A stretch of DNA of 64,000 bases from Hymenobacter sp. IS2118 (GCF_000715495.1 NZ_JNLX01000059.1:1-64000), one strand, 5' to 3'; positions 44,101 through 56,109 are shown, counted from the stretch's first letter. Notes: generated by a model not told the origin, from the letters alone. Program-made: numbers and translations.

Positions 44101-44314
44101 CCCGAGTAAAGGGTTTGAGCCGCGGCCCCGGTTCAAGGGTTTGAGCCGCCGGCCCCGGTTCAAGGGTTTGGTCCCGGTTCAAGGGTTTGAGCCGCCGGCC
44201 CCGGTTCAAGGGTTTGGTCCCGAGTAAAGGGTTTGAACCGCCGGCCCCGGTTCAAGGGTTTGGTCCTGAGTAAAGGGTTTGAGCCGCCGGCCCCGGTTCA
44301 AAGTTTTGGCCCCG
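44101..44314. repeat. 46 bp tandem repeat array next to the DnaA-box region
   Basis: Three full units of 46 bp (starting about 44154, 44200 and 44246) are preceded by a shorter 27 bp unit and partial copies at both ends. Each contains GGTTCAAGGGTTTG and an AAGGGTTTGA(G/A)CCGCCGG part. A sub-unit of 19 bp accounts for the length difference. Units differ at only a few bases (GGTTCAAGG exchanged for GAGTAAAGG). No open frame is supported. Confidence 0.88.
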
Positions 44315-44401
44315 AAAAAGCAGCTCAGCCAAAAAACTGAAAACGGGGCTTGCGGCAAAGGCGCCGCATCCCACGGCCGGGCACTTTGCGTATAGCAACG
44401 C

Positions 44402-44896
44402 ATGCCGTTCGACTATACCCTCGATTTCCACACCGTTGATTTCCGCCAGCACCCCGAGCTGTACCGCGTGGGCCGGGGCGAGCAGGGCGTGCTGCTGGTG
44501 CAGCCCTACAAGGGCGAAATTCTGCCCCACTGGCGCTTCAAAGACGCGGCGGCGGCCACGGAGTCGTCGGAAACGATTTACGGCCTGTTTGAGGCTTATT
44601 TGAAGGCCGACGATTTTGTGGGGGCCGACATGGCCCGGAAATTCATTCAGATGGGCTTTACCCGCGCCCGGCGCTACGCCAACCACCGCGGCGGCAAAAA
44701 GTACGACGGCCCGGTGCCGGCCGACAAAAAGGGCCAGAGCGGCGCCCACGGCCGCGCCGAGCTGCCCCGCACCACCGACCCCGACCCGGACAAAGTAGAA
44801 GCCGCCGCCATTTTCAAGCGCAAGTGGGACGAAGCCAAAACCCACCCTGAGTACCTGCATCAAAAAGAAGCCTTTGTGGAGAAATACGGAAAGTGA
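44402..44896 (+). CDS. DUF4385 family protein
   Basis: 164 residues, soluble. FDYTLDFHTVDFRQHPELYRVGRGEQGVL, then LVQPYKGEILPHWRFK, ARKFIQMGFTRARRYANH and a C-terminal 'FKRKWDEAKTHPEYL' are the conserved blocks of DUF4385, a small bacterial family of unknown function. The length fits. It sits between the two DnaA-box clusters. Confidence 0.85.
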   Translation: MPFDYTLDFHTVDFRQHPELYRVGRGEQGVLLVQPYKGEILPHWRFKDAAAATESSETIYGLFEAYLKADDFVGADMARKFIQMGFTRARRYANHRGGKKYDGPVPADKKGQSGAHGRAELPRTTDPDPDKVEAAAIFKRKWDEAKTHPEYLHQKEAFVEKYGK

Positions 44897-44904
44897 GCTT
44901 TACC

Positions 44905-45037
44905 GTGGTTAATGTTCAACGATTGGCGGTCAACGGTTGGCGGTCAATGGTGCAGCACCGCCTGGTAGTCCCGGCCACGGCGGCACATCGACGAAAACCC
45001 ATTAGCCATCAACCGCTGACTGCTGACCGTTAATCAC
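44905..45037. repeat. Imperfect inverted repeat flanking a short intergenic region
   Basis: The left part (44905-44951) has repeated GGTCAA and GGCGGT motifs. The right part (45001-45037) is roughly complementary (GTTAATCAC end). The middle holds a small GC hairpin. The promoter of the next gene (45045) lies at its right end. Confidence 0.5.
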
Positions 45038-45044
45038 TGAAACC

Positions 45045-45052
45045 TACCTTTG
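45045..45052 (+). promoter_or_regulatory. -7 element of the following gene
   Basis: TACCTTTG matches TAnnTTTG exactly, 27 bp before the ATG at 45079. The -33 position shows only a weak match. Confidence 0.42.
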
Positions 45053-45078
45053 CTTTCTCCCCCTTCAATCCAACCCGT

Positions 45079-45564
45079 ATGAACACCCCGCAACCTTCCA
45101 GCATCGACGAAAACGAAATTATTCTGGGTACCGGCATGGGCCCCCTGCGCTTCGGTGCCACCATGGACGAGGTACGTACCCTAGTCGGCGAGCCCGAGGA
45201 AATTGAGGAATCCGACGACGACGACGACTTCGAGCACCAGGCCTGGAACTACCACGAGGAAGACTACCTGCTCTCGCTCTACTTCGACCGCGAGGACGAC
45301 TTCCGCCTGAGCTGCATCGAAACCGACAACCCCAACATCCGCCTCTTTGGCGAGGCCATTCATGGCAAAACGCTTGATGAGGTGAAGGCCCTCATGCAGC
45401 AGCACGGCCAGGTGAATCCCGAAATGGAAACGATGGAAGAAGGCGCTGTCCGACTCTCCTACGAGAAGTCGATGATAGACTTGTACTTCGAGGAGGGCCA
45501 ACTACTTTTCGTGAATTTCGGCGTTTTCATCAACGACGAGATGGAAGTGCAGTGGCCTAAATAG
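45079..45564 (+). CDS. Acidic conserved hypothetical protein
   Basis: 161 residues, very acidic (EEIEESDDDDDFEH). Blocks ILGTGMGPLRFGATMDEVRTLVGEP and FGEAIHGKTLDEVKALM suggest two copies of a small alpha/beta unit that begins 'G..DEV..L'. No catalytic motif, no signal peptide. It is flanked by a clear -7 element on the left and the second DnaA-box cluster on the right. The family is not identified with certainty. Confidence 0.7.
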   Translation: MNTPQPSSIDENEIILGTGMGPLRFGATMDEVRTLVGEPEEIEESDDDDDFEHQAWNYHEEDYLLSLYFDREDDFRLSCIETDNPNIRLFGEAIHGKTLDEVKALMQQHGQVNPEMETMEEGAVRLSYEKSMIDLYFEEGQLLFVNFGVFINDEMEVQWPK

Positions 45565-45571
45565 TGTCGGG

Positions 45572-45642
45572 TTATCCACATTTAAGCCTATTTTATCTGT
45601 GGATAAGTGGATAAACTACTAAAAACAGTAGAGTTATCCCCC
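45572..45642. other. Second DnaA-box cluster
   Basis: TTATCCACA (45572-45580) and TGTGGATAA (45598-45606) are exact DnaA-box consensus in opposite orientation. AGTGGATAA (45606-45614) and TTATCCCCC (45634-45642) are close matches. All lie within 71 bp of A/T-rich DNA between the acidic hypothetical gene and the phosphate transporter terminator. Confidence 0.72.
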
Positions 45643-45694
45643 GAAAAGCTGATGTTGATAGCAAACTCCGCATTGCTAACTAACCGAGCATAAG

Positions 45695-45726
45695 AAAGGC
45701 TGCCCCGTTGAAGGGCAGCCTTTTTT
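45695..45726. terminator. Terminator of the phosphate transporter gene (bidirectional)
   Basis: AAAGGCTGCCC (45695-45705) pairs with GGGCAGCCTTT (45713-45723) around a 7-base loop. T6 on one strand and an A-run on the other. Confidence 0.85.
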
Positions 45727-45749
45727 GTGTTCTGAATGCGGCAAAAGCA

Positions 45750-47153
45750 CTAGCCAATAACAGCGCGGAAGAGCAGGAACAGCAAACCCGACAGCACCAT
45801 CGTGACGGGCAGCGTGAGCACCCAGGCCAGGGCAATGGTGCGCACCATGCCGGGGTTCACGTTCTTCACGCCGCGGCTGGCCACCATGCTGCCCGCGATG
45901 GACGAGGTGAGCACGTGCGTGGTAGAGCTGGGCAGGCCTACGGCCGTGCTTGCGCCTATCATCATGGCGGCCACGAGCTCGGAGGAGGCGCCCTGCGCGT
46001 AGCTCAGGTGCTCCTTGCCGATGCGCTCGCCGATGGTTTTCACGATGCGCTGCCAGCCTATCATGGTGCCGGCGGCCAGCGAAACGCTCACCATGAGCAG
46101 CACCCACCACGGGGCGTAGTCGGTGAAGCTTTTCATCTCCTTGATGGCGCCGTCGTAGGTGTTGCGGTCGGCGGTGCTCAGGCTCACTTTTTCGGAAGCG
46201 AGCAGCTTTTTGGCCCGGTTGCCGATGAGCAGAATGTCGCGCCGAATCTCGAAGCGGGTCTGCCGGGGCAGGTCTTCGATGCGGGTGGTATTGGCAAAAA
46301 TGCGGTCCATGTCGGCGGTCTGCACCTGAATTTCGGCCAGCATTTTCTGGTCGGCGGGGCTAAGCTCGTTGCGGTTCACGCGGCTCATCACCTGCTCTAC
46401 CTGGGCCAGGGAGGCGCGCAGGTCGAGCGGGTTTTTGCTTTGGTCGAGGGCAAAAAAGCTGGGCACGATGCCGATTAGAATCAGCATGATGAGGCCCACA
46501 CCCTTCTGCCCGTCGTTGGAGCCGTGGAAAAAGCTCACCAGCGTGCAGGTCACAATCAGCATCAGCCGAATCCACAGGGGCGGGGGCTTGCGCTTGTGGG
46601 GCTCCTTAAAAATGGCTTTGTTGCGGATGAAGCGCTTAAAGAGGAACATCATGCCGATGGTGAGCGCGAAGCCCAGCAGCGGCCCCACGAGCAGGGCAAT
46701 GCCCGTTTCACCGGCCTTGCCCCAGTTCACGGCCGCGCCGCGCGACTCGGGCAGCAGCGAAAAAGCAATGCCCACGCCCAGGATGGAGCCAATAAGGGCG
46801 TGCGAGCTGGACGCCGGAATGCCGTAGTACCAGGTGCCCACGTTCCAGATGATGGCGCCGATGATGAGGGCACCCACCATAGCGATGCCGTGGTACACGT
46901 TGGAATCGACCAGGCTTTCGACGGGCAGCAGGTACACGATGCTCATGGCCACGCCAATACCGCCGGCAAACACACCGATGAAGTTCCAGAACGCCGACCA
47001 CACCACCGCGACCCAAGGCCGCAACGTGTTGGTGTAGATAACGGTGGCCACAGCATTGGCCGTGTCGTGGAAGCCGTTGACGAACTCGAACGCGCAGGCC
47101 GCCAGCAGGCATACGCCGAGCAGCAGCAGTACGTGGGGTTCTAAACCAAACAT
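45750..47153 (-). CDS. Inorganic phosphate transporter, PiT family
   Basis: 467 residues, about 10 membrane segments. Two family signatures are present: FVNGFHDTANAVATVIYTNTL near the N-terminus and HGSNDGQKGVGLIMLI in the second half, plus GLPSSTTHVLTSSIAGSM. A cytoplasmic loop of about 110 residues (IFKEPHKRK...; coiled part LDLRASLAQVEQVMSRV) separates the halves and is longer than in E. coli PitA. It imports phosphate, probably as metal-phosphate with protons or sodium. It is a single gene with its own terminator. Confidence 0.93.
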   Translation of the reverse strand: MFGLEPHVLLLLGVCLLAACAFEFVNGFHDTANAVATVIYTNTLRPWVAVVWSAFWNFIGVFAGGIGVAMSIVYLLPVESLVDSNVYHGIAMVGALIIGAIIWNVGTWYYGIPASSSHALIGSILGVGIAFSLLPESRGAAVNWGKAGETGIALLVGPLLGFALTIGMMFLFKRFIRNKAIFKEPHKRKPPPLWIRLMLIVTCTLVSFFHGSNDGQKGVGLIMLILIGIVPSFFALDQSKNPLDLRASLAQVEQVMSRVNRNELSPADQKMLAEIQVQTADMDRIFANTTRIEDLPRQTRFEIRRDILLIGNRAKKLLASEKVSLSTADRNTYDGAIKEMKSFTDYAPWWVLLMVSVSLAAGTMIGWQRIVKTIGERIGKEHLSYAQGASSELVAAMMIGASTAVGLPSSTTHVLTSSIAGSMVASRGVKNVNPGMVRTIALAWVLTLPVTMVLSGLLFLLFRAVIG

Positions 47154-47192
47154 AGACAGGGAATTGGTGAGTAGTTAAATTGAATCATGGAG

Positions 47193-47200
47193 CAAAGGTA
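47193..47200 (-). promoter_or_regulatory. -7 element of the phosphate transporter gene
   Basis: Minus-strand TACCTTTG is an exact TAnnTTTG match 40 bp before the ATG. The -33 element is not clear. Confidence 0.42.
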
Positions 47201-47301
47201 GGACGGTAGGGCACAGAGGGTATGTTACCGAATTGTGACGTGGGCACCGGGCTACCGTGCCGTTCGGCTCAGGCGTCAGATTTTGCGCCTTGTACGCACA
47301 A

Positions 47302-47333
47302 GTTTCAGCTTGGGCCACCTCGGCCTACTTTTG
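47302..47333 (+). promoter_or_regulatory. Promoter of glyS
   Basis: TACTTTTG (47326-47333) matches the -7 consensus exactly and TTTC (47302-47305) sits 20 bp upstream. The ATG is only 6 bp further, so the mRNA would be nearly leaderless. Confidence 0.5.
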
Positions 47334-47338
47334 TGGGT

Positions 47339-48841
47339 ATGAACCCAGCATCTGAACCCGCGCAACTCAAGGACATTGTGGCCCACGCCAAGGAATACGG
47401 CTTCGTATTTCAATCATCGGAAATCTACGACGGCCTGGCCGCCGTGTACGACTACGGCCCCAACGGCGTGGAGCTGAAAAACAACCTCAAGCGCCTGTGG
47501 TGGGAGGCCATGACGCAGCTCAACGGCAACGTGGTGGGCATCGACGCGGCCATTTTCATGGACCCGCGCACCTGGGAGGCCAGCGGCCACATCGCCGGCT
47601 TCAACGACCCGCTGATTGACAACCTCGATAGCAAGAAGCGCTACCGTGCCGACGTGCTGCTGGAGGAAAAAGCTGCCGAGTACGAAAACGCCGGCGACCC
47701 CGCCAGTGGGGCCGCTCTCACCGCCGAAATGGGCCGCCTGCTCACGGCCAACGACCTGAGTGGCGTGCGCCAGCTTATCTTGGATGAAAAAATTCTCTGC
47801 CCCGTTTCCAAAACCGGCAACTGGACCGAGGTGCGCCAGTTCAACCTGATGTTCAGCACCCAGGGTTCGGCCGTGGACTCGGATGCGCCGCCCGTGTACC
47901 TGCGCCCCGAAACGGCCCAGGGCATTTTCGTGAACTTCCTGAACGTGCAGAAGTCGGCCCGCATGAAGGTTCCGTTTGGCATTGCCCAAATCGGCAAGGC
48001 GTTTCGGAACGAGATTGTGGCCCGGCAGTTCATTTTCCGGATGCGGGAGTTTGAGCAGATGGAGATGCAATTCTTCGTGCGCCCCGGAACCGAAGGCGAG
48101 TGGTACGACACCTGGAAAGCTTCGCGCCGCAAGTTTCACGAGGCGCTGGGCCTGCCCGCCGCCAAGCTGCGCTTCCACGACCACGACAAGCTGGCCCACT
48201 ACGCCAAGGCCGCCGTGGACATTGAGTATGAATTCCCCTTCGGCTTCAAGGAAATGGAGGGCATCCACTCACGTGGTGACTTCGACCTAACCCAGCACCA
48301 GACCCTGAGCCGCAAAAAGCAGCAGTACTTCGACGCCGACATCGACCCGGCCACCGGCAAGGCCTACGGCAACTACGTGCCCTTTGTGGTGGAAACCTCG
48401 GTGGGCGCTGACCGCCTGTTCCTGGCCACGCTCTGCAATGCCTTCGAGGAGGAAACCATTACGGAAGGGGAGGGCGACGCCCAGACCACCAAAACCCGCA
48501 CCGTGCTCAAGCTGCACCCCGCCGTGGCCCCGGTGAAAGCGGCCATCTTCCCGCTGGTGCGCAAAGACGGCATGCCCGAGAAAGCTCAGGAAATCTTCGA
48601 TGCCCTGAAGTTCGATTTCCGCCTCGTGCTGGAGGAGCGCGACGCCATCGGCAAGCGCTACACCCGCCAGGACCTCATCGGCACGCCCTTCTGCATTGTG
48701 GTCGACGGCCAGACGCTGGAGGACGACACCGTGACCGTGCGCCACCGCGACTCCCGCGAACAAACCCGCATGCCGATTTCGGAGCTGAAAAGCTACATCG
48801 GCGAGGCCGTGAGCTTTAAGCGGATTTTCGAGCAATTGTAA
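47339..48841 (+). CDS. glyS: Glycyl-tRNA synthetase (dimeric, class II)
   Basis: 500 residues from ATG 47339. The single-chain alpha2 type: KEYGFVFQSSEIYDGLAAVYDYGPNGVELKNN, YLRPETAQGIFVNFLNVQ (motif 2 loop region), FRMREFEQMEMQFFV and FVVETSVGADRLFLATLCNAF. The anticodon-binding domain is at the C-terminus (VAPVKAAIFPLVRK...). It charges tRNA-Gly. A 39-codon upstream extension has no family match and would override the -7 element. Confidence 0.96.
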   Translation: MNPASEPAQLKDIVAHAKEYGFVFQSSEIYDGLAAVYDYGPNGVELKNNLKRLWWEAMTQLNGNVVGIDAAIFMDPRTWEASGHIAGFNDPLIDNLDSKKRYRADVLLEEKAAEYENAGDPASGAALTAEMGRLLTANDLSGVRQLILDEKILCPVSKTGNWTEVRQFNLMFSTQGSAVDSDAPPVYLRPETAQGIFVNFLNVQKSARMKVPFGIAQIGKAFRNEIVARQFIFRMREFEQMEMQFFVRPGTEGEWYDTWKASRRKFHEALGLPAAKLRFHDHDKLAHYAKAAVDIEYEFPFGFKEMEGIHSRGDFDLTQHQTLSRKKQQYFDADIDPATGKAYGNYVPFVVETSVGADRLFLATLCNAFEEETITEGEGDAQTTKTRTVLKLHPAVAPVKAAIFPLVRKDGMPEKAQEIFDALKFDFRLVLEERDAIGKRYTRQDLIGTPFCIVVDGQTLEDDTVTVRHRDSREQTRMPISELKSYIGEAVSFKRIFEQL

Positions 48842-48899
48842 GGAGCCGGACTTCACCCCAAGTCCCAGAGTAAACACGTTCTGCTCCTAGTGCCCTCGA

Positions 48900-49036
48900 C
48901 GTACGCCTCTTCCCCTAACCCCTTCTCCGAAAAAGGAGAAGGGGAACTAGTGCTAGCTCCGATTTCTAATTTTAAGACTAAAATTTAGTCCCCCTTCTCC
49001 TTTTTTGGAGAAGGGGCTAGGGAATGAGGCGTGCGC
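48900..49036. repeat. Nested inverted repeats between glyS and the RND gene
   Basis: Two hairpins with CCCCTTCTCC/GGAGAAGGGG arms (48919-48944 and 48990-49016) are themselves enclosed in longer arms GTACGCCTC...GAGGCGTGC (about 48901-48909 and 49026-49034). Confidence 0.72.
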
Positions 49037-49083
49037 AGAGAGCGTCAAAAACAGAACGTATCCACTCTGGGGGCTGAGGCGAG

Positions 49084-49114
49084 GTTGCCCCGCGCTGCGC
49101 TTACGTAACTTTGC
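49084..49114 (+). promoter_or_regulatory. Promoter of the RND gene
   Basis: TAACTTTG (49107-49114) is an exact -7 match and GTTG (49084-49087) is placed 19 bp upstream, the expected spacing. ATG is 19 bp downstream. Confidence 0.65.
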
Positions 49115-49133
49115 CGCTTATACCAAGGAATTT

Positions 49134-51581
49134 ATGTGGGAGCGCCTCGCTTATTTCATCATCCGGTTTCGTCTGTCGCTGATTGCCGTGTTGGCCGTCA
49201 TCACCGTGTTCATGGCCTGGAAGGCCAAGGACGTGGAAATGACCTACGACTTTGCCCAGGTGGTGAGTCCGAACGACCCGGATATGATTTATTTCCAGGA
49301 CTTTAAAAAGCGGTTCGGCGAAGACGGCAACGTGCTGGTGCTGGGTTTGCAGGACAGCTCGGTGTACAAGCTGGGCAATTTCAACGAGTTCCGCCGGCTC
49401 ACCGATACCCTCGCCCGCATCGAGGGCGTGAACGGCGTGCTCAGCGTGAGCAAGCTGCTGAATATCAGCAAAGACACGGCAAATAATAGCTTCCGGGCCA
49501 CGCCCATCTTCAAAACGGCGCCCCGCACTCAGGCGGAGCTGGATAGCCTGATGCGGGTGGTGAACCGCGTGGAATTCTATAAGGGCCAGCTCATCAGTCC
49601 CGTGACCGGGGCCACGCTGCTGGCCCTCACCATGGACCCGAAGTACCTGAATTCCTCGCGCCGGCAGGCCGTGATGAACAACATTCTGGGCTTTGCTTCG
49701 CAGTTTGAGAAGAAAACCGGCATCCGGCTGCACTACGCCGGCCTGCCCTACGTGCGCTCTACCATGACGAGCAAGGTGGCCTCGGAAATGAAGTTTTTCA
49801 CCATTCTGGCGATGGTGGTGACGGGCCTTACGCTGCTGGTGTTTTTCCGAACGTGGTCGGCGGTGGTGTTCCCGCTCATTGTGGTGGGCGTCACGGTTAT
49901 CTGGTGCATTGGCTCCATTGTACTGCTGGGTTTCAAAATCAACCTGCTCACGGGCCTGATTCCCAGTATTATCGTCGTTATCGGTATTCCGAACTGCACC
50001 TACCTGCTCTCGCGCTACCACTACGACTACCGAAAATCGGGCAACCAGATGCTGGCCATGACGCGGGTCATCCGCAAAATCGGCCTCGTCACACTTATGA
50101 ACAATACGACCACGGCCGTGGGCTTCATCGTGTTTGCCTTCACCGATATTGCCATTCTCTACCAGTTCGGGCTGGTGGCCACGGTCAACATTTTCGCGGC
50201 CTTCATCATCAGTTTCATTCTGATTCCGGCGGTGTTCAGCATGTTGCCGCCGCCCACGCCCAAGCAACTGGAGCACCTCGACGCCAAGCCGCTCACCAAG
50301 CTACTGGAGTTTTTCGACCACCTCGTTCTCGACCGCCGGCCCACCGTGTACGTGGCCGCGCTGGTGCTGATTGCGGGCGCCGCCTTCGGCATTTCGCGCA
50401 TCGAGTCGGTATCGTACATGGTAGACGACCTGCCCAAGAAAAGCTCCGTTAACGCCGATTTGGCCTTCTTCGAAAGCCATTTCAACGGCGTGATGCCGCT
50501 GGAATTTGAAGTGGATACCCACAAAAAGCGCGGCCTGCTCAAGCTCAAGAACCTCGAGAAAATCGACCAGTTCGAGAAGTTTCTGCGTACCCAGCCGGAG
50601 CTGTCGCCGCCCGTCAGCTTGGTCACTTTCCTCAAGGCCAGTACGCAGGCTTTTTACAACGGCGACCCGCAGTTTTTCCGGCTGCCTGATAATTCGGAGC
50701 GCCCCTACATTCTCACCGCCCTGGCCAACTCCAAGGGCGCCGGCAACGAGGCGGGCATGAACAGCAAGCTCCTGCGCTCCTTTGCCGACAGCACCGGCCA
50801 GAAGGCCCGCATCAGCCTGAAAATTGCCGACATCGGCTCGCAGAACCTCGATTCGCTGATGAACAAGCGCATCCTGCCCGAGATGAACCGCATTTTCAAC
50901 GGTTCGGGCATGGACATCCGGCCCACTGGCACGACCATCATCTTCACCAAGGGCAACGAGTACATCATTCACACCCTACGCGAAAGCCTGTTTCTGGCCT
51001 TCGGGCTGGTGGGGTTGGTGGTGCTCATTCTCTTCCGCTCGGCCCGTACGGTACTCTTTGCCCTCATACCCAATGCCGTGACGCTGGTGCTGACAGCCGG
51101 CATCATGGGCTTTTTCAACATTCCGCTCAAGCCTAGCACGGCCCTCATTTTTGTGATTGCGCTGGGCATCGACGGCGACAACTCCATTCACCTGCTGGCC
51201 AAGTTCCGGCAGGAAATGGCCCTCAACGGCAACCGCGTGCGCGAAGCCGTATCGGTGACGTTGAGCGAGGCCGGTACCAGCATGATTTACACTAGCATCG
51301 TGCTGTTTGTGGGCTTCAGCATCTTCGCCTTCAGCGAATTTGGCGGCACCAAGGCCTTGGGATTGTTAATGTCGGCGTCGTTGTTAATTACCAACTTCTC
51401 CAACCTGATTTTGCTGCCCGCCATGCTCATCACCTTCGACCACGGCAAGGGCAACTCCATCGACAACAACGCGTTGATTCGTCATTACGACGATTCTTAC
51501 ATCGAAGAAGACGACGATGCCGAACTGAACCTGGCCCGCATGAAAAAGGAAGGCGACTACTCCGGCGATTACACGATTTGA
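49134..51581 (+). CDS. RND/MMPL-family transporter
   Basis: 815 residues from ATG 49134. Two halves, each with a large periplasmic domain and about six membrane segments: helices near 15-30, 225-320, 340-400, then 625-790. Typical MMPL/SSD-like blocks are MTYDFAQVVSPNDPDMIYFQDFKKRFGEDGNV and FVIALGIDGDNSIHLLAKFRQEM. It resembles the hopanoid/lipid exporter HpnN group. The energy source is probably proton motive force; the substrate is unknown. No adaptor protein gene is adjacent. A 43-codon upstream extension is not supported. Confidence 0.88.
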   Translation: MWERLAYFIIRFRLSLIAVLAVITVFMAWKAKDVEMTYDFAQVVSPNDPDMIYFQDFKKRFGEDGNVLVLGLQDSSVYKLGNFNEFRRLTDTLARIEGVNGVLSVSKLLNISKDTANNSFRATPIFKTAPRTQAELDSLMRVVNRVEFYKGQLISPVTGATLLALTMDPKYLNSSRRQAVMNNILGFASQFEKKTGIRLHYAGLPYVRSTMTSKVASEMKFFTILAMVVTGLTLLVFFRTWSAVVFPLIVVGVTVIWCIGSIVLLGFKINLLTGLIPSIIVVIGIPNCTYLLSRYHYDYRKSGNQMLAMTRVIRKIGLVTLMNNTTTAVGFIVFAFTDIAILYQFGLVATVNIFAAFIISFILIPAVFSMLPPPTPKQLEHLDAKPLTKLLEFFDHLVLDRRPTVYVAALVLIAGAAFGISRIESVSYMVDDLPKKSSVNADLAFFESHFNGVMPLEFEVDTHKKRGLLKLKNLEKIDQFEKFLRTQPELSPPVSLVTFLKASTQAFYNGDPQFFRLPDNSERPYILTALANSKGAGNEAGMNSKLLRSFADSTGQKARISLKIADIGSQNLDSLMNKRILPEMNRIFNGSGMDIRPTGTTIIFTKGNEYIIHTLRESLFLAFGLVGLVVLILFRSARTVLFALIPNAVTLVLTAGIMGFFNIPLKPSTALIFVIALGIDGDNSIHLLAKFRQEMALNGNRVREAVSVTLSEAGTSMIYTSIVLFVGFSIFAFSEFGGTKALGLLMSASLLITNFSNLILLPAMLITFDHGKGNSIDNNALIRHYDDSYIEEDDDAELNLARMKKEGDYSGDYTI

Positions 51582-51585
51582 TTTC

Positions 51586-51681
51586 TCAGCTGTTAGCCAT
51601 TAGCTAATAGCTGTCAGCGTTTTACACCATTCGAAAACGAGAAAAGCTAATAGCTATCGGCTATCGGCTAACAGCTAATAA
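51586..51681. repeat. Imperfect inverted repeat before ileS
   Basis: TCAGCTGTTAGCCATTAGC at the left and its rough complement at the right (to 51681) form a hairpin with many GCTAATAGC repeats. It is A/T-richer than the genes beside it. Confidence 0.6.
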
Positions 51682-51682
51682 A

Positions 51683-55138
<3,456 letters not shown>

Positions 55139-55305
55139 TGCTGAACGACTTGTCGGGTGGTGAAATCCCCGGCGAGTCCTCTGCCGCACAAACGCTTGAT
55201 AAGCTCGTCTATTTAAGCTTAAAAGCGCAGACAGTCAGTTATAAAAGGTATAAAAAGACGGTAATAAAACAGTCCGTCGCTCCCGCCACTTTTGGCACCG
55301 CCTGA

Positions 55306-55977
55306 ATGCACCCAATCCTCTCCAATCGCCAGCAAACGGCGGCCAAATTCTTTCTGCTGGCGCTGTTCATCATCGTCATCGACCAACTCTCGAAGTGGGC
55401 CGTGCACACCTACATGCAGCCCGGTATGGCGGGCGAAATCCCCGTTTTTGGCAACTGGTTCAAGCTGCATTACACGCTGAACCCCGGCATGGCCTTCGGG
55501 GCCGAACTGCCGGCGCCCTACGGCAAGCTGGTGCTCACGGCTTTTCGCCTGGTGGCCGTGTTTGGCCTGAGCTACTACATTATCCGCCTCTGCAAGCAGC
55601 GCGCTTCGGGAGGGTATATTGCCTGCATGGCCCTCATTATGGGTGGGGCAGTGGGCAACCTGATTGACTCGATTTTCTACGGCATCATCTACGACAATGC
55701 CCCTTTTGCCTCGCCCACGCGCTGGTTCTACGGCCAGGTGATTGACATGCTCTACGTGGACATTTACGAAGGCTTTCTACCCCAAAACTGGCCGCTGATA
55801 GGAGGGAAGTACGTTTCGCTCTGGCCCATCTTCAACATTGCCGATGCTTCCATTTTCGTCGGTGTGGCCTTGATTCTGCTCAATCAGAGCCGTTTTTTCA
55901 AGCAGGAAGAGGAGGAGAAAACCGGAACTGCCGAGCAAAGCCCGCTGGGAATGCCTGATGCGGAGAACCGGGCCTAA
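55306..55977 (+). CDS. lspA: Lipoprotein signal peptidase II, first of two copies
   Basis: 223 residues, four membrane segments. Family blocks: LALFIIVIDQLSKWAVHTYM, LNPGMAFGAELPAPYGKL, MGGAVGNLIDSIFYGIIYDN (catalytic Asp) and PIFNIADASIFVGVALILL (second catalytic Asp). It cleaves the signal peptide of prolipoproteins after lipidation in the inner membrane. The protein is longer than E. coli LspA (164 aa) because of a loop and a charged C-terminus. The next gene is a paralogue with most residues identical. Confidence 0.94.
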   Translation: MHPILSNRQQTAAKFFLLALFIIVIDQLSKWAVHTYMQPGMAGEIPVFGNWFKLHYTLNPGMAFGAELPAPYGKLVLTAFRLVAVFGLSYYIIRLCKQRASGGYIACMALIMGGAVGNLIDSIFYGIIYDNAPFASPTRWFYGQVIDMLYVDIYEGFLPQNWPLIGGKYVSLWPIFNIADASIFVGVALILLNQSRFFKQEEEEKTGTAEQSPLGMPDAENRA

Positions 55978-55998
55978 CAGCCCTTTAGAGCCAGCCCG

Positions 55999-56060
55999 GA
56001 ACGTCATACGGAGCGCAGTCGAAGCAATGAAGAGGCTTCACTACGTTCTGTATGACGTTC
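55999..56060. repeat. Degenerate palindromic element between the lspA copies
   Basis: GAACGTCATACGGAGCGCAG on the left and its approximate complement ending AACGTTC-like (TATGACGTTC) on the right form an imperfect hairpin with GAAGC cores, related to the GTCATGCTGAGC family. Confidence 0.6.
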
Positions 56061-56109
56061 TTTTGCGTTTTACTCGCCCGTTTGCCGCGGCCTCCGGAAA
56101 CTGTCTGAA

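Noticed and set aside
43682..44209. Minus-strand frame through the DnaA-box and repeat region
   Set aside because: It consists of repeat translation (GPAAQTLEPGP-type) and crosses the A/T-rich tract; no family feature or start signal.
44125..44210. tRNA-like T-arm sequence (GGTTCAAGGG)
   Set aside because: It repeats with the array, and no acceptor stem, anticodon arm or D-arm can be formed around it.
44101..44314. Possible CRISPR array
   Set aside because: Units of 46 bp follow directly without unique spacers, and no cas gene is nearby. It is a simple tandem array.
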